Positions 51,722 through 61,171 of a stretch of 64,000 nt of DNA are shown here, one piece after another; position 1 is the stretch's first letter; each line of letters starts with the position of its first letter. The translations under genes and the position numbers were made by a program. Where the stretch lies: assembly GCA_021731025.1 (NCBI GenBank), contig JAKFYD010000021.1, positions 1-64,000 of the forward strand. Reading direction: 5' to 3'. The notes below the pieces were generated by a model. That model saw only the letters and a list, made by a program, of their open reading frames with translations, was not told the DNA's origin and searched no databases. The stretch comes from Pseudobdellovibrionaceae bacterium. Lineage in GTDB: Bacteria; Bdellovibrionota; Bdellovibrionia; Bdellovibrionales; Bdellovibrionaceae.

Positions 51722-52916
51722 GTAAGAATTGATTTAAAGTCTCTTTAAATTTTTGTCGCGCTTCCAGCAGTGGACCCGTTACTTGATCCTTAGCTTCGAC
51801 ATAAACAACATTATTCAAAACCGTTTTCAAGCTTTCGTCTTTGTGCGGGACTACTCCTAGTTTTGTAAGGAATTGCTGTCCCTCAAGAACTTGATTCATC
51901 AACTTTACGAACAATTGCAATTGCACGACATTGAATTTTTCAACTTTCAATTCCCATTGCGGGGTCGTGTTCAAACTAGGACTTACTTTCGAAAGCAACT
52001 GACCAGCACCTTTTGCTATTCTTCCCGTAATACTATTGCTATCAAGATTTGTCGCTGCTGCTTTTTGTACAAGCGGCCAACCTTGAATCAAAGAAACTTC
52101 ACCAAAAGCTATGGTAGAAAAAGCTGTTACTCGCGCTTGTATCAACCGAAGAGCTAAGCGTTCATTGGCCAAAACTTCTTTAGTGTATTCAGAAATTTCT
52201 TCGGGGCGAATTTCACCTTTATTGATGGCTTCTTTTTTCTCTAAGGAACTTGTAATCATGCTGAGCATAGAAACTTTTTCAGTATCTTTCAAAGTGTTGC
52301 TCTTCAAATATTCGTTTTGCTTGCGATTGATCACATGTAAAGTTGCAGCGATTGCATTAAAGCTTGCATCTTTGTTAGCTTCATCACCACTTTTAGCTTG
52401 CGCCAAAGCTTTCGTATAATCGGCCCCAGTATCGAATTCTTTAAGGGCTTTAAAAAATTCTGCGACCGCAAGGTATTGCAATTCTGTTCTTTTTTCCTTT
52501 GTCGAATCTTGACCCAAACCATTAAACAACTGGAATTCAAAAGATGAAAAATATTTTGCACCTTCTTCCACTTTCATTCCCAATGAATCGGCAGTTTTAA
52601 TTGCATGAAGGGCATCTCGTCTTTGCGAAGACGAATCATTCATACGAGCCAAGTCAACTAACTCATTCGTTACGGCTGACATACCCTGAGTAGTCCCGTG
52701 CATTGAACTTGTAGTTTTTGCCATAACGGTTGTTGTGTCATACATCGACGCCGTTGTTTTATCCATGTTCTCAGTGGTCTCGCCCATCTTTTTGGTGTTT
52801 TGTTCAAGGCGGCCTGTGGAGTCATGCATTTCCGTGAGTTGCTTTTTCATATCGCAAGCGGCAAGCCCAAGCATCATTGTTCCCGCAATAAGGATAATTT
52901 TCTCGCGACTTTTCAT
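51708..52916 (-). CDS. lipoprotein with Met/Thr heptad-repeat stalk, unknown function
   Basis: The 402-residue protein has a lipoprotein signal with lipobox LAAC (Cys21). Residues ~28-83 are eight consecutive seven-residue units, the last six of the form x-x-M-x-x-T-T (e.g. KKMGETT, ENMDKTT, ASMYDTT, TVMAKTT, SSMHGTT). This gives a coiled coil with Met at a and Thr at d, an unusual polar core. The rest is helical and unrecognised. A GGAGGAATT ribosome site precedes the ATG. It is probably an envelope-tethered oligomer. Confidence 0.7.
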   Translation of the reverse strand: MKSREKIILIAGTMMLGLAACDMKKQLTEMHDSTGRLEQNTKKMGETTENMDKTTASMYDTTTVMAKTTSSMHGTTQGMSAVTNELVDLARMNDSSSQRRDALHAIKTADSLGMKVEEGAKYFSSFEFQLFNGLGQDSTKEKRTELQYLAVAEFFKALKEFDTGADYTKALAQAKSGDEANKDASFNAIAATLHVINRKQNEYLKSNTLKDTEKVSMLSMITSSLEKKEAINKGEIRPEEISEYTKEVLANERLALRLIQARVTAFSTIAFGEVSLIQGWPLVQKAAATNLDSNSITGRIAKGAGQLLSKVSPSLNTTPQWELKVEKFNVVQLQLFVKLMNQVLEGQQFLTKLGVVPHKDESLKTVLNNVVYVEAKDQVTGPLLEARQKFKETLNQFLPTQK

Positions 52917-53124
52917 AATTCCTCCATACCAATTCCGCTGTCAAAACCTCTGACAGTCAGTCAATTTTTGTCGCAATTCCAAGCTCCAAAACACTTAAAT
53001 CCGTTCTGACCCACTGAATTGCATCTCTCCCTTAGTTTTTTCAAAAACGAATCCAATTTAAAGTTTAGGAGAGGCTCCGGGTGTCAGTCCTTGAGGTTAT
53101 CTCTTAAATAAGGTACGAAATCTT

Positions 53125-55806
53125 ATGGCTGAAAAATTAGGCGATCGTTACAATCCTGCAGATGTTGAATCTAGAACCTACCAATGGTGGGAATCTTCCG
53201 GTTTTTTTAAGGCGCAAGATCAATCCACGAAACCTCCCTTTTGCATTATTTTACCTCCTCCCAATGTCACTGGTTTTTTGCATATGGGGCACGCCTTGGA
53301 TCACACCATCCAAGATTTATTGATCCGTTGGAAACGCATGTCAGGTTTCAACGCTTTGTGGCTCCCCGGTACCGATCACGCCGGTATCGCCACTCAAATG
53401 GTGGTCGAGCGCGAAATTAAAAAAGAAAATTTAACTCGTCACCAAATGGGTCGAGCCAATTTCGAAGAGCGAATCTGGCAATGGAAAAATCAATATGGCG
53501 ATCGCATCACTCAACAGATGCGTCGTTTGGGTGACTCTTGTGATTGGGACCGCAACACATTCACTTTGGATGAAGGCGTTTCCAAAGCTGTGCGAAAAGT
53601 TTTTGCTAGTCTTTACAAAAAGGGTTGGATCTATCGCGGGCAACGTTTGGTTAACTGGAGTGGCCCTTTAGAAACAGCCATTTCCGATCTGGAAGTTGAA
53701 CACAAACAAGTTAAGGGCGCACTTTACCATATTAAATACCCTCTCGAAAACAGCAGCGAATTTTTGACCGTGGCGACGACTCGTCCCGAAACTCTTTTGG
53801 GCGATACCGCGGTTTGTGTTCACCCTGAGGATGAGCGCTACAAACACCTCGTTGGTAAAAATGTTATACTTCCCCTGATCAATCGCAAAATTAAAATCAT
53901 CGCAGATGAATATGTGGATAAAGAGTTTGGCTCTGGTGTTGTCAAGATCACTCCAGCTCATGACTTTAACGATTATAAAATCGGCAAAGCTCACAAACTG
54001 GAAATGATTAATATTCTGAATAAAAAAACTGAGCTCAATGAAAATGCTGGTCCCTATCAAGGATTGAAAGTTGCCGAAGCTCGCAAAAAAGTTTTGGAAG
54101 ATTTAAAAACTCTGCAGCTTCTTGTGAAAGAAGAGCCTCACGTTCACTCGGTCGGCCACTGTTCACGCTCGGGCGCTGTTGTCGAACCTTTCCTGTCTGA
54201 GCAATGGTTCGTTAAAGCGGAAATGTTAGCGATCCCTGCGCGACGTGCTGTTGAAAGTGGAACCATCCGCTTCGAACCAGAGTCTTGGACCAAAGTTTAT
54301 TTGCATTGGATGAGCATCATCGAAGACTGGTGTATTTCCCGCCAGCTGTGGTGGGGTCACCGTATTCCCGCTTGGTTCTGTGATGACTGCGAGCACATCA
54401 CTGTGGCCGAAACCGCGGTTGATCACTGCGAAAAGTGTCAGAGCAAAAAAATACATCAAGACGAAGATGTTCTTGATACTTGGTTCAGCTCGGCGCTTTG
54501 GCCTTTTTCAACGATGGGTTGGCCGGAAGACACGGAAACTCAAAAAACATTTTATCCTACGAACACCTTAGTTACCGGCCACGACATCATTTTCTTTTGG
54601 GTGGCTCGCATGATCATGATGGGACTCGAATTCAAACGAGACGTTCCCTTCCGCACCGTTTACATTCACGGTTTAGTTCGCGATTCCCAAGGCCGCAAAA
54701 TGTCGAAGAGTCTGGGCAACTCCGTAGATCCGGTCGAGATGATCGACAAGCATGGAGCTGATGCTCTTCGCTTCACTTTGTTAGCTCATCTTTATTCAGG
54801 AAAAGATCTTAAGTTTTCAGAGCAACGGTTAGAAAGCTACCGCAACTTCATGAACAAAATCTGGAACGCGGCTCGATTTTCTTTAACTCACTTGGAAGAT
54901 TTCCAAACACCAGCTGCAGGAGTGAAAGCCATTCCCGTGCGCTCGGAAATCAGCGTCTTTGATCAATGGATCTTGTTTAAGTTGGGAGAAGTTGAAAAAC
55001 GCATCGAGGAAAATTTCGAAAAAGAACGCTACTCTGATGCCGCCAACAATCTCTACCAATTTATTTGGCATGAGTTCTGTGACTGGTACATCGAATTGAT
55101 TAAACCCATTCTTACAGGGAATAATCCCCAAGAGCGTGCGGCTACTCAACTGGTGTTGGCCCAAGTGATGAATCGCTTCATCCGCTTATTGCATCCATTT
55201 TGTCCTTTCATCAGCGAAGAGATCTATCAAAAGCTTCCGATCAAGGACAAAGCCTGCATCATCGATCAGTATCCTAATCCGCGTATAGACAAAGAGCTTC
55301 TTGCTTTGGGCTCTGCTCAGGCAGAGATGGAAATTGATCTGGTGAAAGAAGTTGTCACCGCGATTCGCAATATTCGTGGTGAAAATCGCCTCAGTCCCGC
55401 AGTGAAACTTCACGCTCGCTTTGGAGTTTCCGATGAAACCACACAAAAAATCATCGGCAACAACAGAACAGCGATTATGACCTTAGCGCGACTGGAAGAT
55501 TTCCAAGTCGGTGAAGACGGAAACCTTTCAAAATGTGCTGTTGCTCAGGTAGCGATAAAAAATTATCGCGTGAAAGTGATTTTACCGCTGGAAGGTTTGG
55601 TTAACTTCGACGAAGAGATCAAACGCATCGAAAAGACCGTCGAGAAATTGCAAAAAGACATCAACATTTTGAATCAAAAGCTTTCGAATGAAAAATTCGT
55701 GGCCAATGCGGATGAAGATGTCATTGCGGCCGATCGAGTTTTATTGGAACAATCGAGATCGCAAATCACTTCTTTGCAAGAAGCACTGATTCGGTTTCAG
55801 AATTAA
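53125..55806 (+). CDS. valS: valine-tRNA ligase
   Basis: The 893-residue enzyme charges tRNA-Val. The class I HIGH-like motif is LPPPNVTGFLHMGHALDHT and the KMSKS motif is RKMSKSLGN. The editing domain (TRPETLLGDTAVCVHPEDERY) and a C-terminal coiled coil (KRIEKTVEKLQKDINILNQKL) are present. The 208-base upstream gap shows no T-box or leader gene I can support. A stem-loop follows the stop. Confidence 0.98.
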   Translation: MAEKLGDRYNPADVESRTYQWWESSGFFKAQDQSTKPPFCIILPPPNVTGFLHMGHALDHTIQDLLIRWKRMSGFNALWLPGTDHAGIATQMVVEREIKKENLTRHQMGRANFEERIWQWKNQYGDRITQQMRRLGDSCDWDRNTFTLDEGVSKAVRKVFASLYKKGWIYRGQRLVNWSGPLETAISDLEVEHKQVKGALYHIKYPLENSSEFLTVATTRPETLLGDTAVCVHPEDERYKHLVGKNVILPLINRKIKIIADEYVDKEFGSGVVKITPAHDFNDYKIGKAHKLEMINILNKKTELNENAGPYQGLKVAEARKKVLEDLKTLQLLVKEEPHVHSVGHCSRSGAVVEPFLSEQWFVKAEMLAIPARRAVESGTIRFEPESWTKVYLHWMSIIEDWCISRQLWWGHRIPAWFCDDCEHITVAETAVDHCEKCQSKKIHQDEDVLDTWFSSALWPFSTMGWPEDTETQKTFYPTNTLVTGHDIIFFWVARMIMMGLEFKRDVPFRTVYIHGLVRDSQGRKMSKSLGNSVDPVEMIDKHGADALRFTLLAHLYSGKDLKFSEQRLESYRNFMNKIWNAARFSLTHLEDFQTPAAGVKAIPVRSEISVFDQWILFKLGEVEKRIEENFEKERYSDAANNLYQFIWHEFCDWYIELIKPILTGNNPQERAATQLVLAQVMNRFIRLLHPFCPFISEEIYQKLPIKDKACIIDQYPNPRIDKELLALGSAQAEMEIDLVKEVVTAIRNIRGENRLSPAVKLHARFGVSDETTQKIIGNNRTAIMTLARLEDFQVGEDGNLSKCAVAQVAIKNYRVKVILPLEGLVNFDEEIKRIEKTVEKLQKDINILNQKLSNEKFVANADEDVIAADRVLLEQSRSQITSLQEALIRFQN

Positions 55807-55853
55807 AAAATTCATTGGGTTCGAAGTCATTTTTATGAATCTTCAAGCCCAAT
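55805..55853. terminator. bidirectional terminator between valS and the PIN-like gene
   Basis: ATTGGGTTCGAAG (55814-55826) pairs with CTTCAAGCCCAAT (55841-55853) with one wobble and one mismatch around a 14-base loop. On the minus strand the stem is followed by a run of T (plus-strand A's at 55805-55810), and it overlaps the end of the PIN-like gene. On the plus strand the T tract is weak. Confidence 0.55.
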
Positions 55854-56615
55854 TTCTCTTAAGTAAAGTTCGTCAGGTTTTGACTCTTCAAGGATTAAGA
55901 CAGCTTTATTATTAAGTCCTGGTTCATTTATTTCAGAAAAATTAAAGTCCTGATCTCCTGTGACGAAAAGTTTTAATGTGCAGGCCATGAAAAGGTTCAA
56001 GATCATTCCATCGGGTCCACGAACTCCAAGTTTCCCCATAGTTGCAACCATTTCACTCCAAAGAAGCGGTCTTGGCACGAGATCTGAGGTTTCGCCTTCC
56101 ATTAATTCTATAAAAGATAAACCAAAGTCTTCCTCTAAAATCGTCCACTCATTTACAAGAATCTGCCCCGCGTACTTTGAACAAAAGCTTTGCCATCCAA
56201 TATTTCCTACAGCTTTGACCAACTCTTTACGCAAGTCTTTAAGCTGTCGTTCTCCAATTTTATAGGACAGCCTCTTCCTTTTTTGACCAGCTTCTTGATC
56301 ACGAATACTTTTAACGAAGTTGAAAAGTGACTTGTAATCAGTTTTTGGATCCATCGATTTGTAGAGTTTTGCAGCTCCACGAGTAATCATTTTGCGAAAC
56401 ACAAGATCAACAAACTCCATACGACCAATTATATTTGTATGAATTGGAATATTTTTTTCTTCGAGAATCAAAGATACTTCGAGCGATTGCGGATAAACTC
56501 GGTCGTCTTTATAGGCCATCCCGTATAGAAAACCAGTGTCGGCAAGGCAGCCATCACTACAGTCTACTTGATTCAAGAATTGTTTTAATTCTTCCACTCC
56601 CTTTAGAGTTCGCAT
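55833..56615 (-). CDS. enlarged PIN-like domain protein, candidate toxin
   Basis: The 260-residue protein begins with GCLADTGFLYGMAY, whose Asp resembles the first acidic residue of PIN nucleases. GRMEFVDLVFRK follows (second acidic position), and RGPDGMILNLFMACTLKLFVTGDQDF comes late (third and fourth acidic positions). PIN toxins are usually ~130-150 residues; here a ~110-residue Lys/Arg-rich insertion separates the early and late motifs. The start overlaps the stop of a 57-residue gene (TAATG), typical of toxin-antitoxin pairs. The PIN call is by motif order and spacing, not certain. Confidence 0.55.
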   Translation of the reverse strand: MRTLKGVEELKQFLNQVDCSDGCLADTGFLYGMAYKDDRVYPQSLEVSLILEEKNIPIHTNIIGRMEFVDLVFRKMITRGAAKLYKSMDPKTDYKSLFNFVKSIRDQEAGQKRKRLSYKIGERQLKDLRKELVKAVGNIGWQSFCSKYAGQILVNEWTILEEDFGLSFIELMEGETSDLVPRPLLWSEMVATMGKLGVRGPDGMILNLFMACTLKLFVTGDQDFNFSEINEPGLNNKAVLILEESKPDELYLREIGLEDS

Positions 56616-56788
56616 TACATTTCCAAGTCTTCGGATGAGTTTCTATCCTTAGCAATTTTTTTCGACTTCTCAATTTTATTAATAATTTTCATTATGTCCT
56701 CTGGAGGAGCTTGTTCACCTAACTTTTCTAGTTTCTCAGACCATTTCTTAACAGCTCCTTTCTTAGGCCCATTCTTTTTTCTTTCCAT
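56615..56788 (-). CDS. small charged protein, candidate antitoxin
   Basis: ATG 56788 is fixed by AAGGAGGT directly upstream. The 57-residue product is highly charged and helical (MERKKNGPKKGAVKKWSEKL, then LGEQAPPEDIMKIINKIEKSKKIA), the type of small partner often encoded before a PIN toxin. Stop and downstream start overlap as TAATG, so expression is coupled. No family recognised. Confidence 0.55.
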   Translation of the reverse strand: MERKKNGPKKGAVKKWSEKLEKLGEQAPPEDIMKIINKIEKSKKIAKDRNSSEDLEM

Positions 56789-56854
56789 ATCTACCTCCTT
56801 GAGACACTTTTGTATCACAATGCATTTTCCGTTTCTAACCACCTGAGATTAGAG

Positions 56855-56874
56855 AACTAATTAAGAGTTTAGTT
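56855..56874. promoter_or_regulatory. inverted repeat upstream of the candidate toxin-antitoxin pair
   Basis: AACTAA (56855-56860) and TTAGTT (56869-56874) are inverted repeats with an 8-base spacer, 67 bases upstream of ATG 56788. A TATAACT-like -10 element is adjacent on the minus strand (about 56872-56878). Such a site could serve as an autoregulatory operator. Confidence 0.3.
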
Positions 56875-56944
56875 ATACTAAATGCAGAAATTGGGCCTGA
56901 AGCAGCCACTGCTATATTGATTTAAAAATCTAGAGAGATAATTC

Positions 56945-57706
56945 CTACAAACAAGAACAGGTCGAGCGACCGCTATCTAGGCCCACGCACTTGAAAGTGC
57001 GGCCGTTGCGGTTCATTTCGATGTCGGCGATTTGATCATTTTTTTCGACGAAGACGATCTCTTCGCCGTTTTGAAAATACATTCTGGATCCTTTTTCTCG
57101 AATGGCGACTTTTCCTTCGCCTTCGAGGGAAGCAATGAAAGAATCTTGGGGGTCCGTGGAATTGCTGTTGTCCAAAGGTATAGGAATTAAATTATCTTTT
57201 TCGGCTTTGTAATACTTCAGTCTTTTGACGATGCGGTCGTCAGCGTCATACTCCATCTCGATGCGGATTCGTCTTTGCTCACCATTGGGTAAAGTGACCA
57301 ATGTGTTTGACCAATCTTCTGAACGAATCACCGGATCCCCAATTTCATTGCGAACGGAAGCGACCAAGTTTTCCAAACGAGGTTCTTTTTGTTCCGTATC
57401 AATGGCGTTCTTGATATCCAAACAAGTTCCTAAAGTTTTAAGGGCTTCCATAAACTGAGCTTGCACAAGGCTTGGATCAACAGAATTTTCATTGTCTGAT
57501 TGTGAAGCGGTGTCGGCTGAAGTTCCAGCTGCAACATCGACGGGTGCATTGGGATCCGGAGTTGGAGCGACCATGTCCTCTTGCTCGACAGTGTCTTCCG
57601 TTTCATTGACGATCTCTTCAGGATTTTTCTGAAAAATGGCCTTCAATAAAAGAAGGCCACCAATCAGGATAACAATAATGAGAAATATTTTTTTATTTCG
57701 ATTCAC
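56945..57706 (-). CDS. single-pass membrane protein of unknown function
   Basis: The 253-residue protein has an N-terminal anchor (KIFLIIVILIGGLLLLKAIF), an acidic Pro-rich linker (VAPTPDPNAPVDVAAG), and a beta-rich C-terminal domain with three cysteines at the end (KCVGL, STCSCL). A C-terminal SGRSTCSCL looks like a metal- or disulfide-bearing tail. No family recognised. It lies upstream of, and co-oriented with, the candidate toxin-antitoxin pair, with a 156-base gap. Confidence 0.65.
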   Translation of the reverse strand: MNRNKKIFLIIVILIGGLLLLKAIFQKNPEEIVNETEDTVEQEDMVAPTPDPNAPVDVAAGTSADTASQSDNENSVDPSLVQAQFMEALKTLGTCLDIKNAIDTEQKEPRLENLVASVRNEIGDPVIRSEDWSNTLVTLPNGEQRRIRIEMEYDADDRIVKRLKYYKAEKDNLIPIPLDNSNSTDPQDSFIASLEGEGKVAIREKGSRMYFQNGEEIVFVEKNDQIADIEMNRNGRTFKCVGLDSGRSTCSCL

Positions 57707-57757
57707 AGTTTGGGTTTACCCCAATTTTTGATCTCTGTCCTTTATTTTTTGAAAAGA

Positions 57758-58201
57758 TCAGAAATCATTTCGACTGCAACTCAACTGAATTTCACTGCGG
57801 ACTCCATCGCAATCCATTTTAAGGGTACTTAGGACTTCATCTTCAGAGTCAACTTCGAGAGGCCATACCCAGCGGTAGTTGCAATCCTGATAGTTCCCTG
57901 GAGAAAAAGGATACTCCATTTGGTCTTGATGAAATCGACCTTGAAGATCGTTCAATCCAAATTTTAAAGGAAGAAGTGGAAAAGGACCCTGGTTATGTTG
58001 AGTGGATTGCAGAAAATCCATTCGGTAGATCTTGAGATCTTCTTCGAAAACGACGTTCATCAAAATGGAATGTTCGTCGTCCTCGCCATCACAATCGTAC
58101 TCGGAAATCATGGGCAAAGCCCTAAGAGCTGTGGCAGCTTCGGCTGTCATCGCCGCTGAAAAAACAAAATTCAAAGCCAATAAAGAAATAACTAGTTTCA
58201 T
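57758..58201 (-). CDS. small secreted protein of unknown function
   Basis: ATG 58201 is chosen, with AAAGGAG directly upstream. The ~147-residue protein has a signal peptide (MKLVISLLALNFVFSAAMTAEA) and an acidic, cysteine-containing mature chain (SEYDCDGEDDEHS, YQDCNYRW, MDCDGVRSEIQLSCS): four Cys likely in two disulfides. No family recognised. Confidence 0.7.
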   Translation of the reverse strand: MKLVISLLALNFVFSAAMTAEAATALRALPMISEYDCDGEDDEHSILMNVVFEEDLKIYRMDFLQSTQHNQGPFPLLPLKFGLNDLQGRFHQDQMEYPFSPGNYQDCNYRWVWPLEVDSEDEVLSTLKMDCDGVRSEIQLSCSRNDF

Positions 58202-58273
58202 GAGAACTCCTTTGTTGGCCAAGCCGAAAAGCAAAGGAGGATCCAGCACGAACTCAAATATAAACCGGAATCA

Positions 58274-59275
58274 CTATTTAATAAGGCCGATTTCGCGCAG
58301 TCGCTGCATTAAAAAATCGCCAGCACTGATGTCAGGATACTTCGCACCGGTGCCCCGACACGAAGGCAAACAACTGAGTAGAGATTCAGGATGAGGATGC
58401 ATAAAGAAAGGCATTGAATAACGACTTTGAGTTTTTCCTTCAGGAGTATTCACCACTTGATGTGTGGTTGAAGGAATCACATCGTTGGTCAAACGAGCCA
58501 ACATATCGCCCGCATCTACGATCAAAGTTCCCATATCACTTTTCACATCAAGCCATTGACCGTCACGATCTTTCAACTGCAAACCCGAAGCGGTCGCTGC
58601 AGGTAAAATTGTGATGAAATTAATATCTTCGTGGGGAGCTGCCCGCAAACAGCGAGGATCAACTCCTTCACCGATGGGGGGATAGTGAAGCAAACGCAAA
58701 ATCGAGTTTCCTTCTTTCACCATGTCCGTCAAAAAGTTTTTTTCGACAGCCAAAGGAAAACTCAATGCTTCGAGCATCAACAAACCAGCGGCTTCCAATG
58801 AAGAATAAAGTTGAGAAAAAACTCTCTCAAATTCAGGAAGTTCAACGGGCCAAATGTTTGGTGGATAAAATTTAGCCATGCGATGGAAAGCCGGAAGTTC
58901 TCTTCCAACGTGCCAAAATTCTTTCAAATCCATGACCGGTGAATCTTTAGCATGCTCTTCACCAAAAGGAGTGTAACCGCGTTGTCCCCCACCCGACGGA
59001 GAAATGTATTTTGTTTTATTTTCTGTTGGTAACTTAAAAAAGGTCTCAAGCATTTGGTAAGCTTGGGCTAAAAGATCAGAACTGACGCCGTGATCTTTCA
59101 AGATAATGAAGCCGTAATCTTTAATTCCTGAAAATAAACTGGTGATGAATTTTTCTTTTTCAGCCGGAGTGCCGTGAGAATAATCTCGTAAACTTAAGGT
59201 AGGTACTTTTCTTAAAGTTTGGGTCGAATTCGAGTTCGCAGTGCTGGTGTTCGTCTCAGAGGTATTCAGAGTCAC
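58274..59275 (-). CDS. 2-oxoglutarate/Fe(II) oxygenase (isopenicillin N synthase-like)
   Basis: The 333-residue protein matches the IPNS/DIOX_N-2OG-FeII_Oxy architecture: PTLSLRDYSHGTPAEKEKFITSLF at the start, and the double-stranded helix with iron ligands His-x-Asp in CLRAAPHEDINFITILPA and the later His in VIPSTTHQVVN, followed by the co-substrate Arg in TQSRYSMPFFMHP. Substrate unknown; in bacteria such enzymes hydroxylate small molecules or peptides. No biosynthetic cluster is adjacent. Confidence 0.88.
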   Translation of the reverse strand: MTLNTSETNTSTANSNSTQTLRKVPTLSLRDYSHGTPAEKEKFITSLFSGIKDYGFIILKDHGVSSDLLAQAYQMLETFFKLPTENKTKYISPSGGGQRGYTPFGEEHAKDSPVMDLKEFWHVGRELPAFHRMAKFYPPNIWPVELPEFERVFSQLYSSLEAAGLLMLEALSFPLAVEKNFLTDMVKEGNSILRLLHYPPIGEGVDPRCLRAAPHEDINFITILPAATASGLQLKDRDGQWLDVKSDMGTLIVDAGDMLARLTNDVIPSTTHQVVNTPEGKTQSRYSMPFFMHPHPESLLSCLPSCRGTGAKYPDISAGDFLMQRLREIGLIK

Positions 59276-59342
59276 AGAGGCCTCCCGTTTTGCATCACGT
59301 CATAACCCAAATTCCCCTAATTTCGCAAGGGGGTAGGTAAAA

Positions 59343-60080
59343 TTAACTCTTCATTGAAAGAATTTTAAGCACCAGGGCCTTTTCGGGAGTCACATATTTG
59401 AAATGAACATCCCCATCAAAGAGCCGAAAGGCATGTTCCTGGCGGTAAGGGGATTTTTGATTCTCATATCCTTTATAAACCTGGGGCCGAGGATCTAAAC
59501 CGATGGTTTCCGTGATAATTTCGCGGAGATGAACATGACCGGTTCTTTCCTGCCATTGAGCCAACGAGGCTTCGACCTCGGGAGCGAATTCGACCTCCAC
59601 TCTATTTGGGCTGATGGATTTGGTCCAACCTGCATTGGCTTCGGGTAAAGCCTCGATTTCCGGCATATAGGGTTTAACATCCAAAATCGGCGTGCCATCA
59701 ACTAGGTCAATTCCCGCTAACTCTAAAGTGTCCTTTTCAACTTTAACCAGTTGAACCAAAGAAAGCCCAATGGGATTAGGCCGGTGAGGAGTGCGAGTGG
59801 CAAAAAGTCCAATAGGTTTACCCTCGAGGCGTGGGGGATGAACCTTGGCGTGAAACCGGGAAATAGCATTTTGGTGAAAAACAAAAATCAACCAAACGTG
59901 ACTGAAGCCTTCTAAGCCTTGCAAAGATTGCTCGGGTTGCAAGTCCGCGCGAATTTTTAATCGAGCCGATGAACTTTTAACTAAACCAGGTTGGCGGGGA
60001 ACGCCGAATTTTTCTTTGTAACAAGATTCGATAAAACCAATGGGCTCGAAATTAAAGTTTCCTTGAAGCTTTGAATCCAT
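59343..60080 (-). CDS. trmO: tRNA (N6-threonylcarbamoyladenosine37) N6-methyltransferase TrmO
   Basis: The 245-residue protein matches the TrmO/TsaA family: IGFIESCYKEKFGVPRQPGLVKSSSARLKI at the start, LEGFSHVWLIFVFHQN, and the SAM-binding signature RTPHRPNPIGLSLVQL, then DLVDGTPILDVKPYMP. It methylates t6A37 in tRNA-Thr. The gene is divergent from the BMP importer cluster. Confidence 0.94.
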   Translation of the reverse strand: MDSKLQGNFNFEPIGFIESCYKEKFGVPRQPGLVKSSSARLKIRADLQPEQSLQGLEGFSHVWLIFVFHQNAISRFHAKVHPPRLEGKPIGLFATRTPHRPNPIGLSLVQLVKVEKDTLELAGIDLVDGTPILDVKPYMPEIEALPEANAGWTKSISPNRVEVEFAPEVEASLAQWQERTGHVHLREIITETIGLDPRPQVYKGYENQKSPYRQEHAFRLFDGDVHFKYVTPEKALVLKILSMKS

Positions 60081-60196
60081 GGAAGCCCTTATAGCACGGG
60101 TTTTTCCGCTAAAGAAATTGTTTGAGTTTAAAGCTCTTAAAGCCTAGCTTGTGGGCCATCGTCGAGGAATTTTTACTTTATTTTAAGGAGGAATCG

Positions 60197-61171
60197 ATGC
60201 CTTTATTTTTTCTGGGCTTAATTTTTTTCAGCGAAATGGTTTTTGCCTCTTTAAAAGTCGGATTGGTTCTGGATAAAGGGGGTAAAGACGATAAGTCTTT
60301 TAATACCGCCGCTTATGAAGGCGCCCGACAAGCTGAAAAAGATTTCAAAATCGAACTGAAATATGTTGAAGCCACCGACATCAATGCCCTGGAAAATCTG
60401 CACCGCCAATTTGCTCAAAAAAAATATGACTTAGTAATTGGCGTAGGCTTCGCGCAGGCCGAAGCTGTGCGAAAAATTGCTGGCCAGTTTCCTTCAACAA
60501 AATTCGCGATTATTGATGGAGAAGTGAACTTGCCCAATGTTCGGTCGCTGATGTTCGAAGAGCACCAAGGTGCTTTCGTGGTTGGCGCCATTGCAGCCCT
60601 CAAATCTAAATCAAACAAAATTGGGTTTATAGGCGGAATGGATATCCCTTTGATTCGTCGATTCTCCATGGGATATAAGGCCGGCGCTAAACACATCAAT
60701 CCAAAGATCGAAGTGATCGAAAACTTTATTGGCTCTACAGGTGAAGCTTGGAACAACCCAGCCAAAGCTAAAGAACTGGCCCTAGCTCAAATTGGCTCTG
60801 GAGCTGAAGTTATTTTTGTGGCTGCTGGTGCCTCGGGATCAGGGGCTTTTGATGCCATTGAAGAAAAAAAGAAACTCGCTATCGGTGTCGACAGCAATCA
60901 AAATTGGATTAAGCCAGGGTTTATTTTAACCAGCATGCAAAAGCGAGTTGATCAAGCCGTTCACAAAACCATTGAAGACGCCAACAGCGGCAAATTCACA
61001 GCAGGCACTGTTCGCTATGGGCTCGGCGACAAAGGCATTGATTACAGTCTGGATAAATTCAATGAGAAACTAATGACGGCTGATCTTCGGCAAAAGGCTG
61101 ATGAGCTGAAGGCCCAAATTGCTTCCGGAAAAATTTCTGTTCCTGACTATTACAAAACTTCAAAAAAATAA
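60197..61171 (+). CDS. BMP-family ABC transporter substrate-binding protein
   Basis: ATG 60197 is preceded by AAGGAGG; the ORF upstream would add a long non-signal leader. The ~324-residue product has a short signal region (MPLFFLGLIFFSEMVFA) and matches PnrA/Med/BMP lipoproteins: LVLDKGGKDDKSFNTAAYEGARQAEKDF, DLVIGVGFAQAEAVRKIAGQFP, GKIGFIGGMDIPL and GSGAEVIFVAAGASGSGAFDAI. It binds nucleosides in related systems. The stop overlaps the ATPase gene (TAATG). A lipobox is not evident, so it may be free in the periplasm. Confidence 0.9.
   Translation: MPLFFLGLIFFSEMVFASLKVGLVLDKGGKDDKSFNTAAYEGARQAEKDFKIELKYVEATDINALENLHRQFAQKKYDLVIGVGFAQAEAVRKIAGQFPSTKFAIIDGEVNLPNVRSLMFEEHQGAFVVGAIAALKSKSNKIGFIGGMDIPLIRRFSMGYKAGAKHINPKIEVIENFIGSTGEAWNNPAKAKELALAQIGSGAEVIFVAAGASGSGAFDAIEEKKKLAIGVDSNQNWIKPGFILTSMQKRVDQAVHKTIEDANSGKFTAGTVRYGLGDKGIDYSLDKFNEKLMTADLRQKADELKAQIASGKISVPDYYKTSKK

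Noticed and set aside
52917-53124. 208-base gap before valS, checked for a T-box or leader peptide
   Set aside because: No specifier loop, T-box sequence or convincing short frame seen; only a weak TTGACT-like element on the minus strand.
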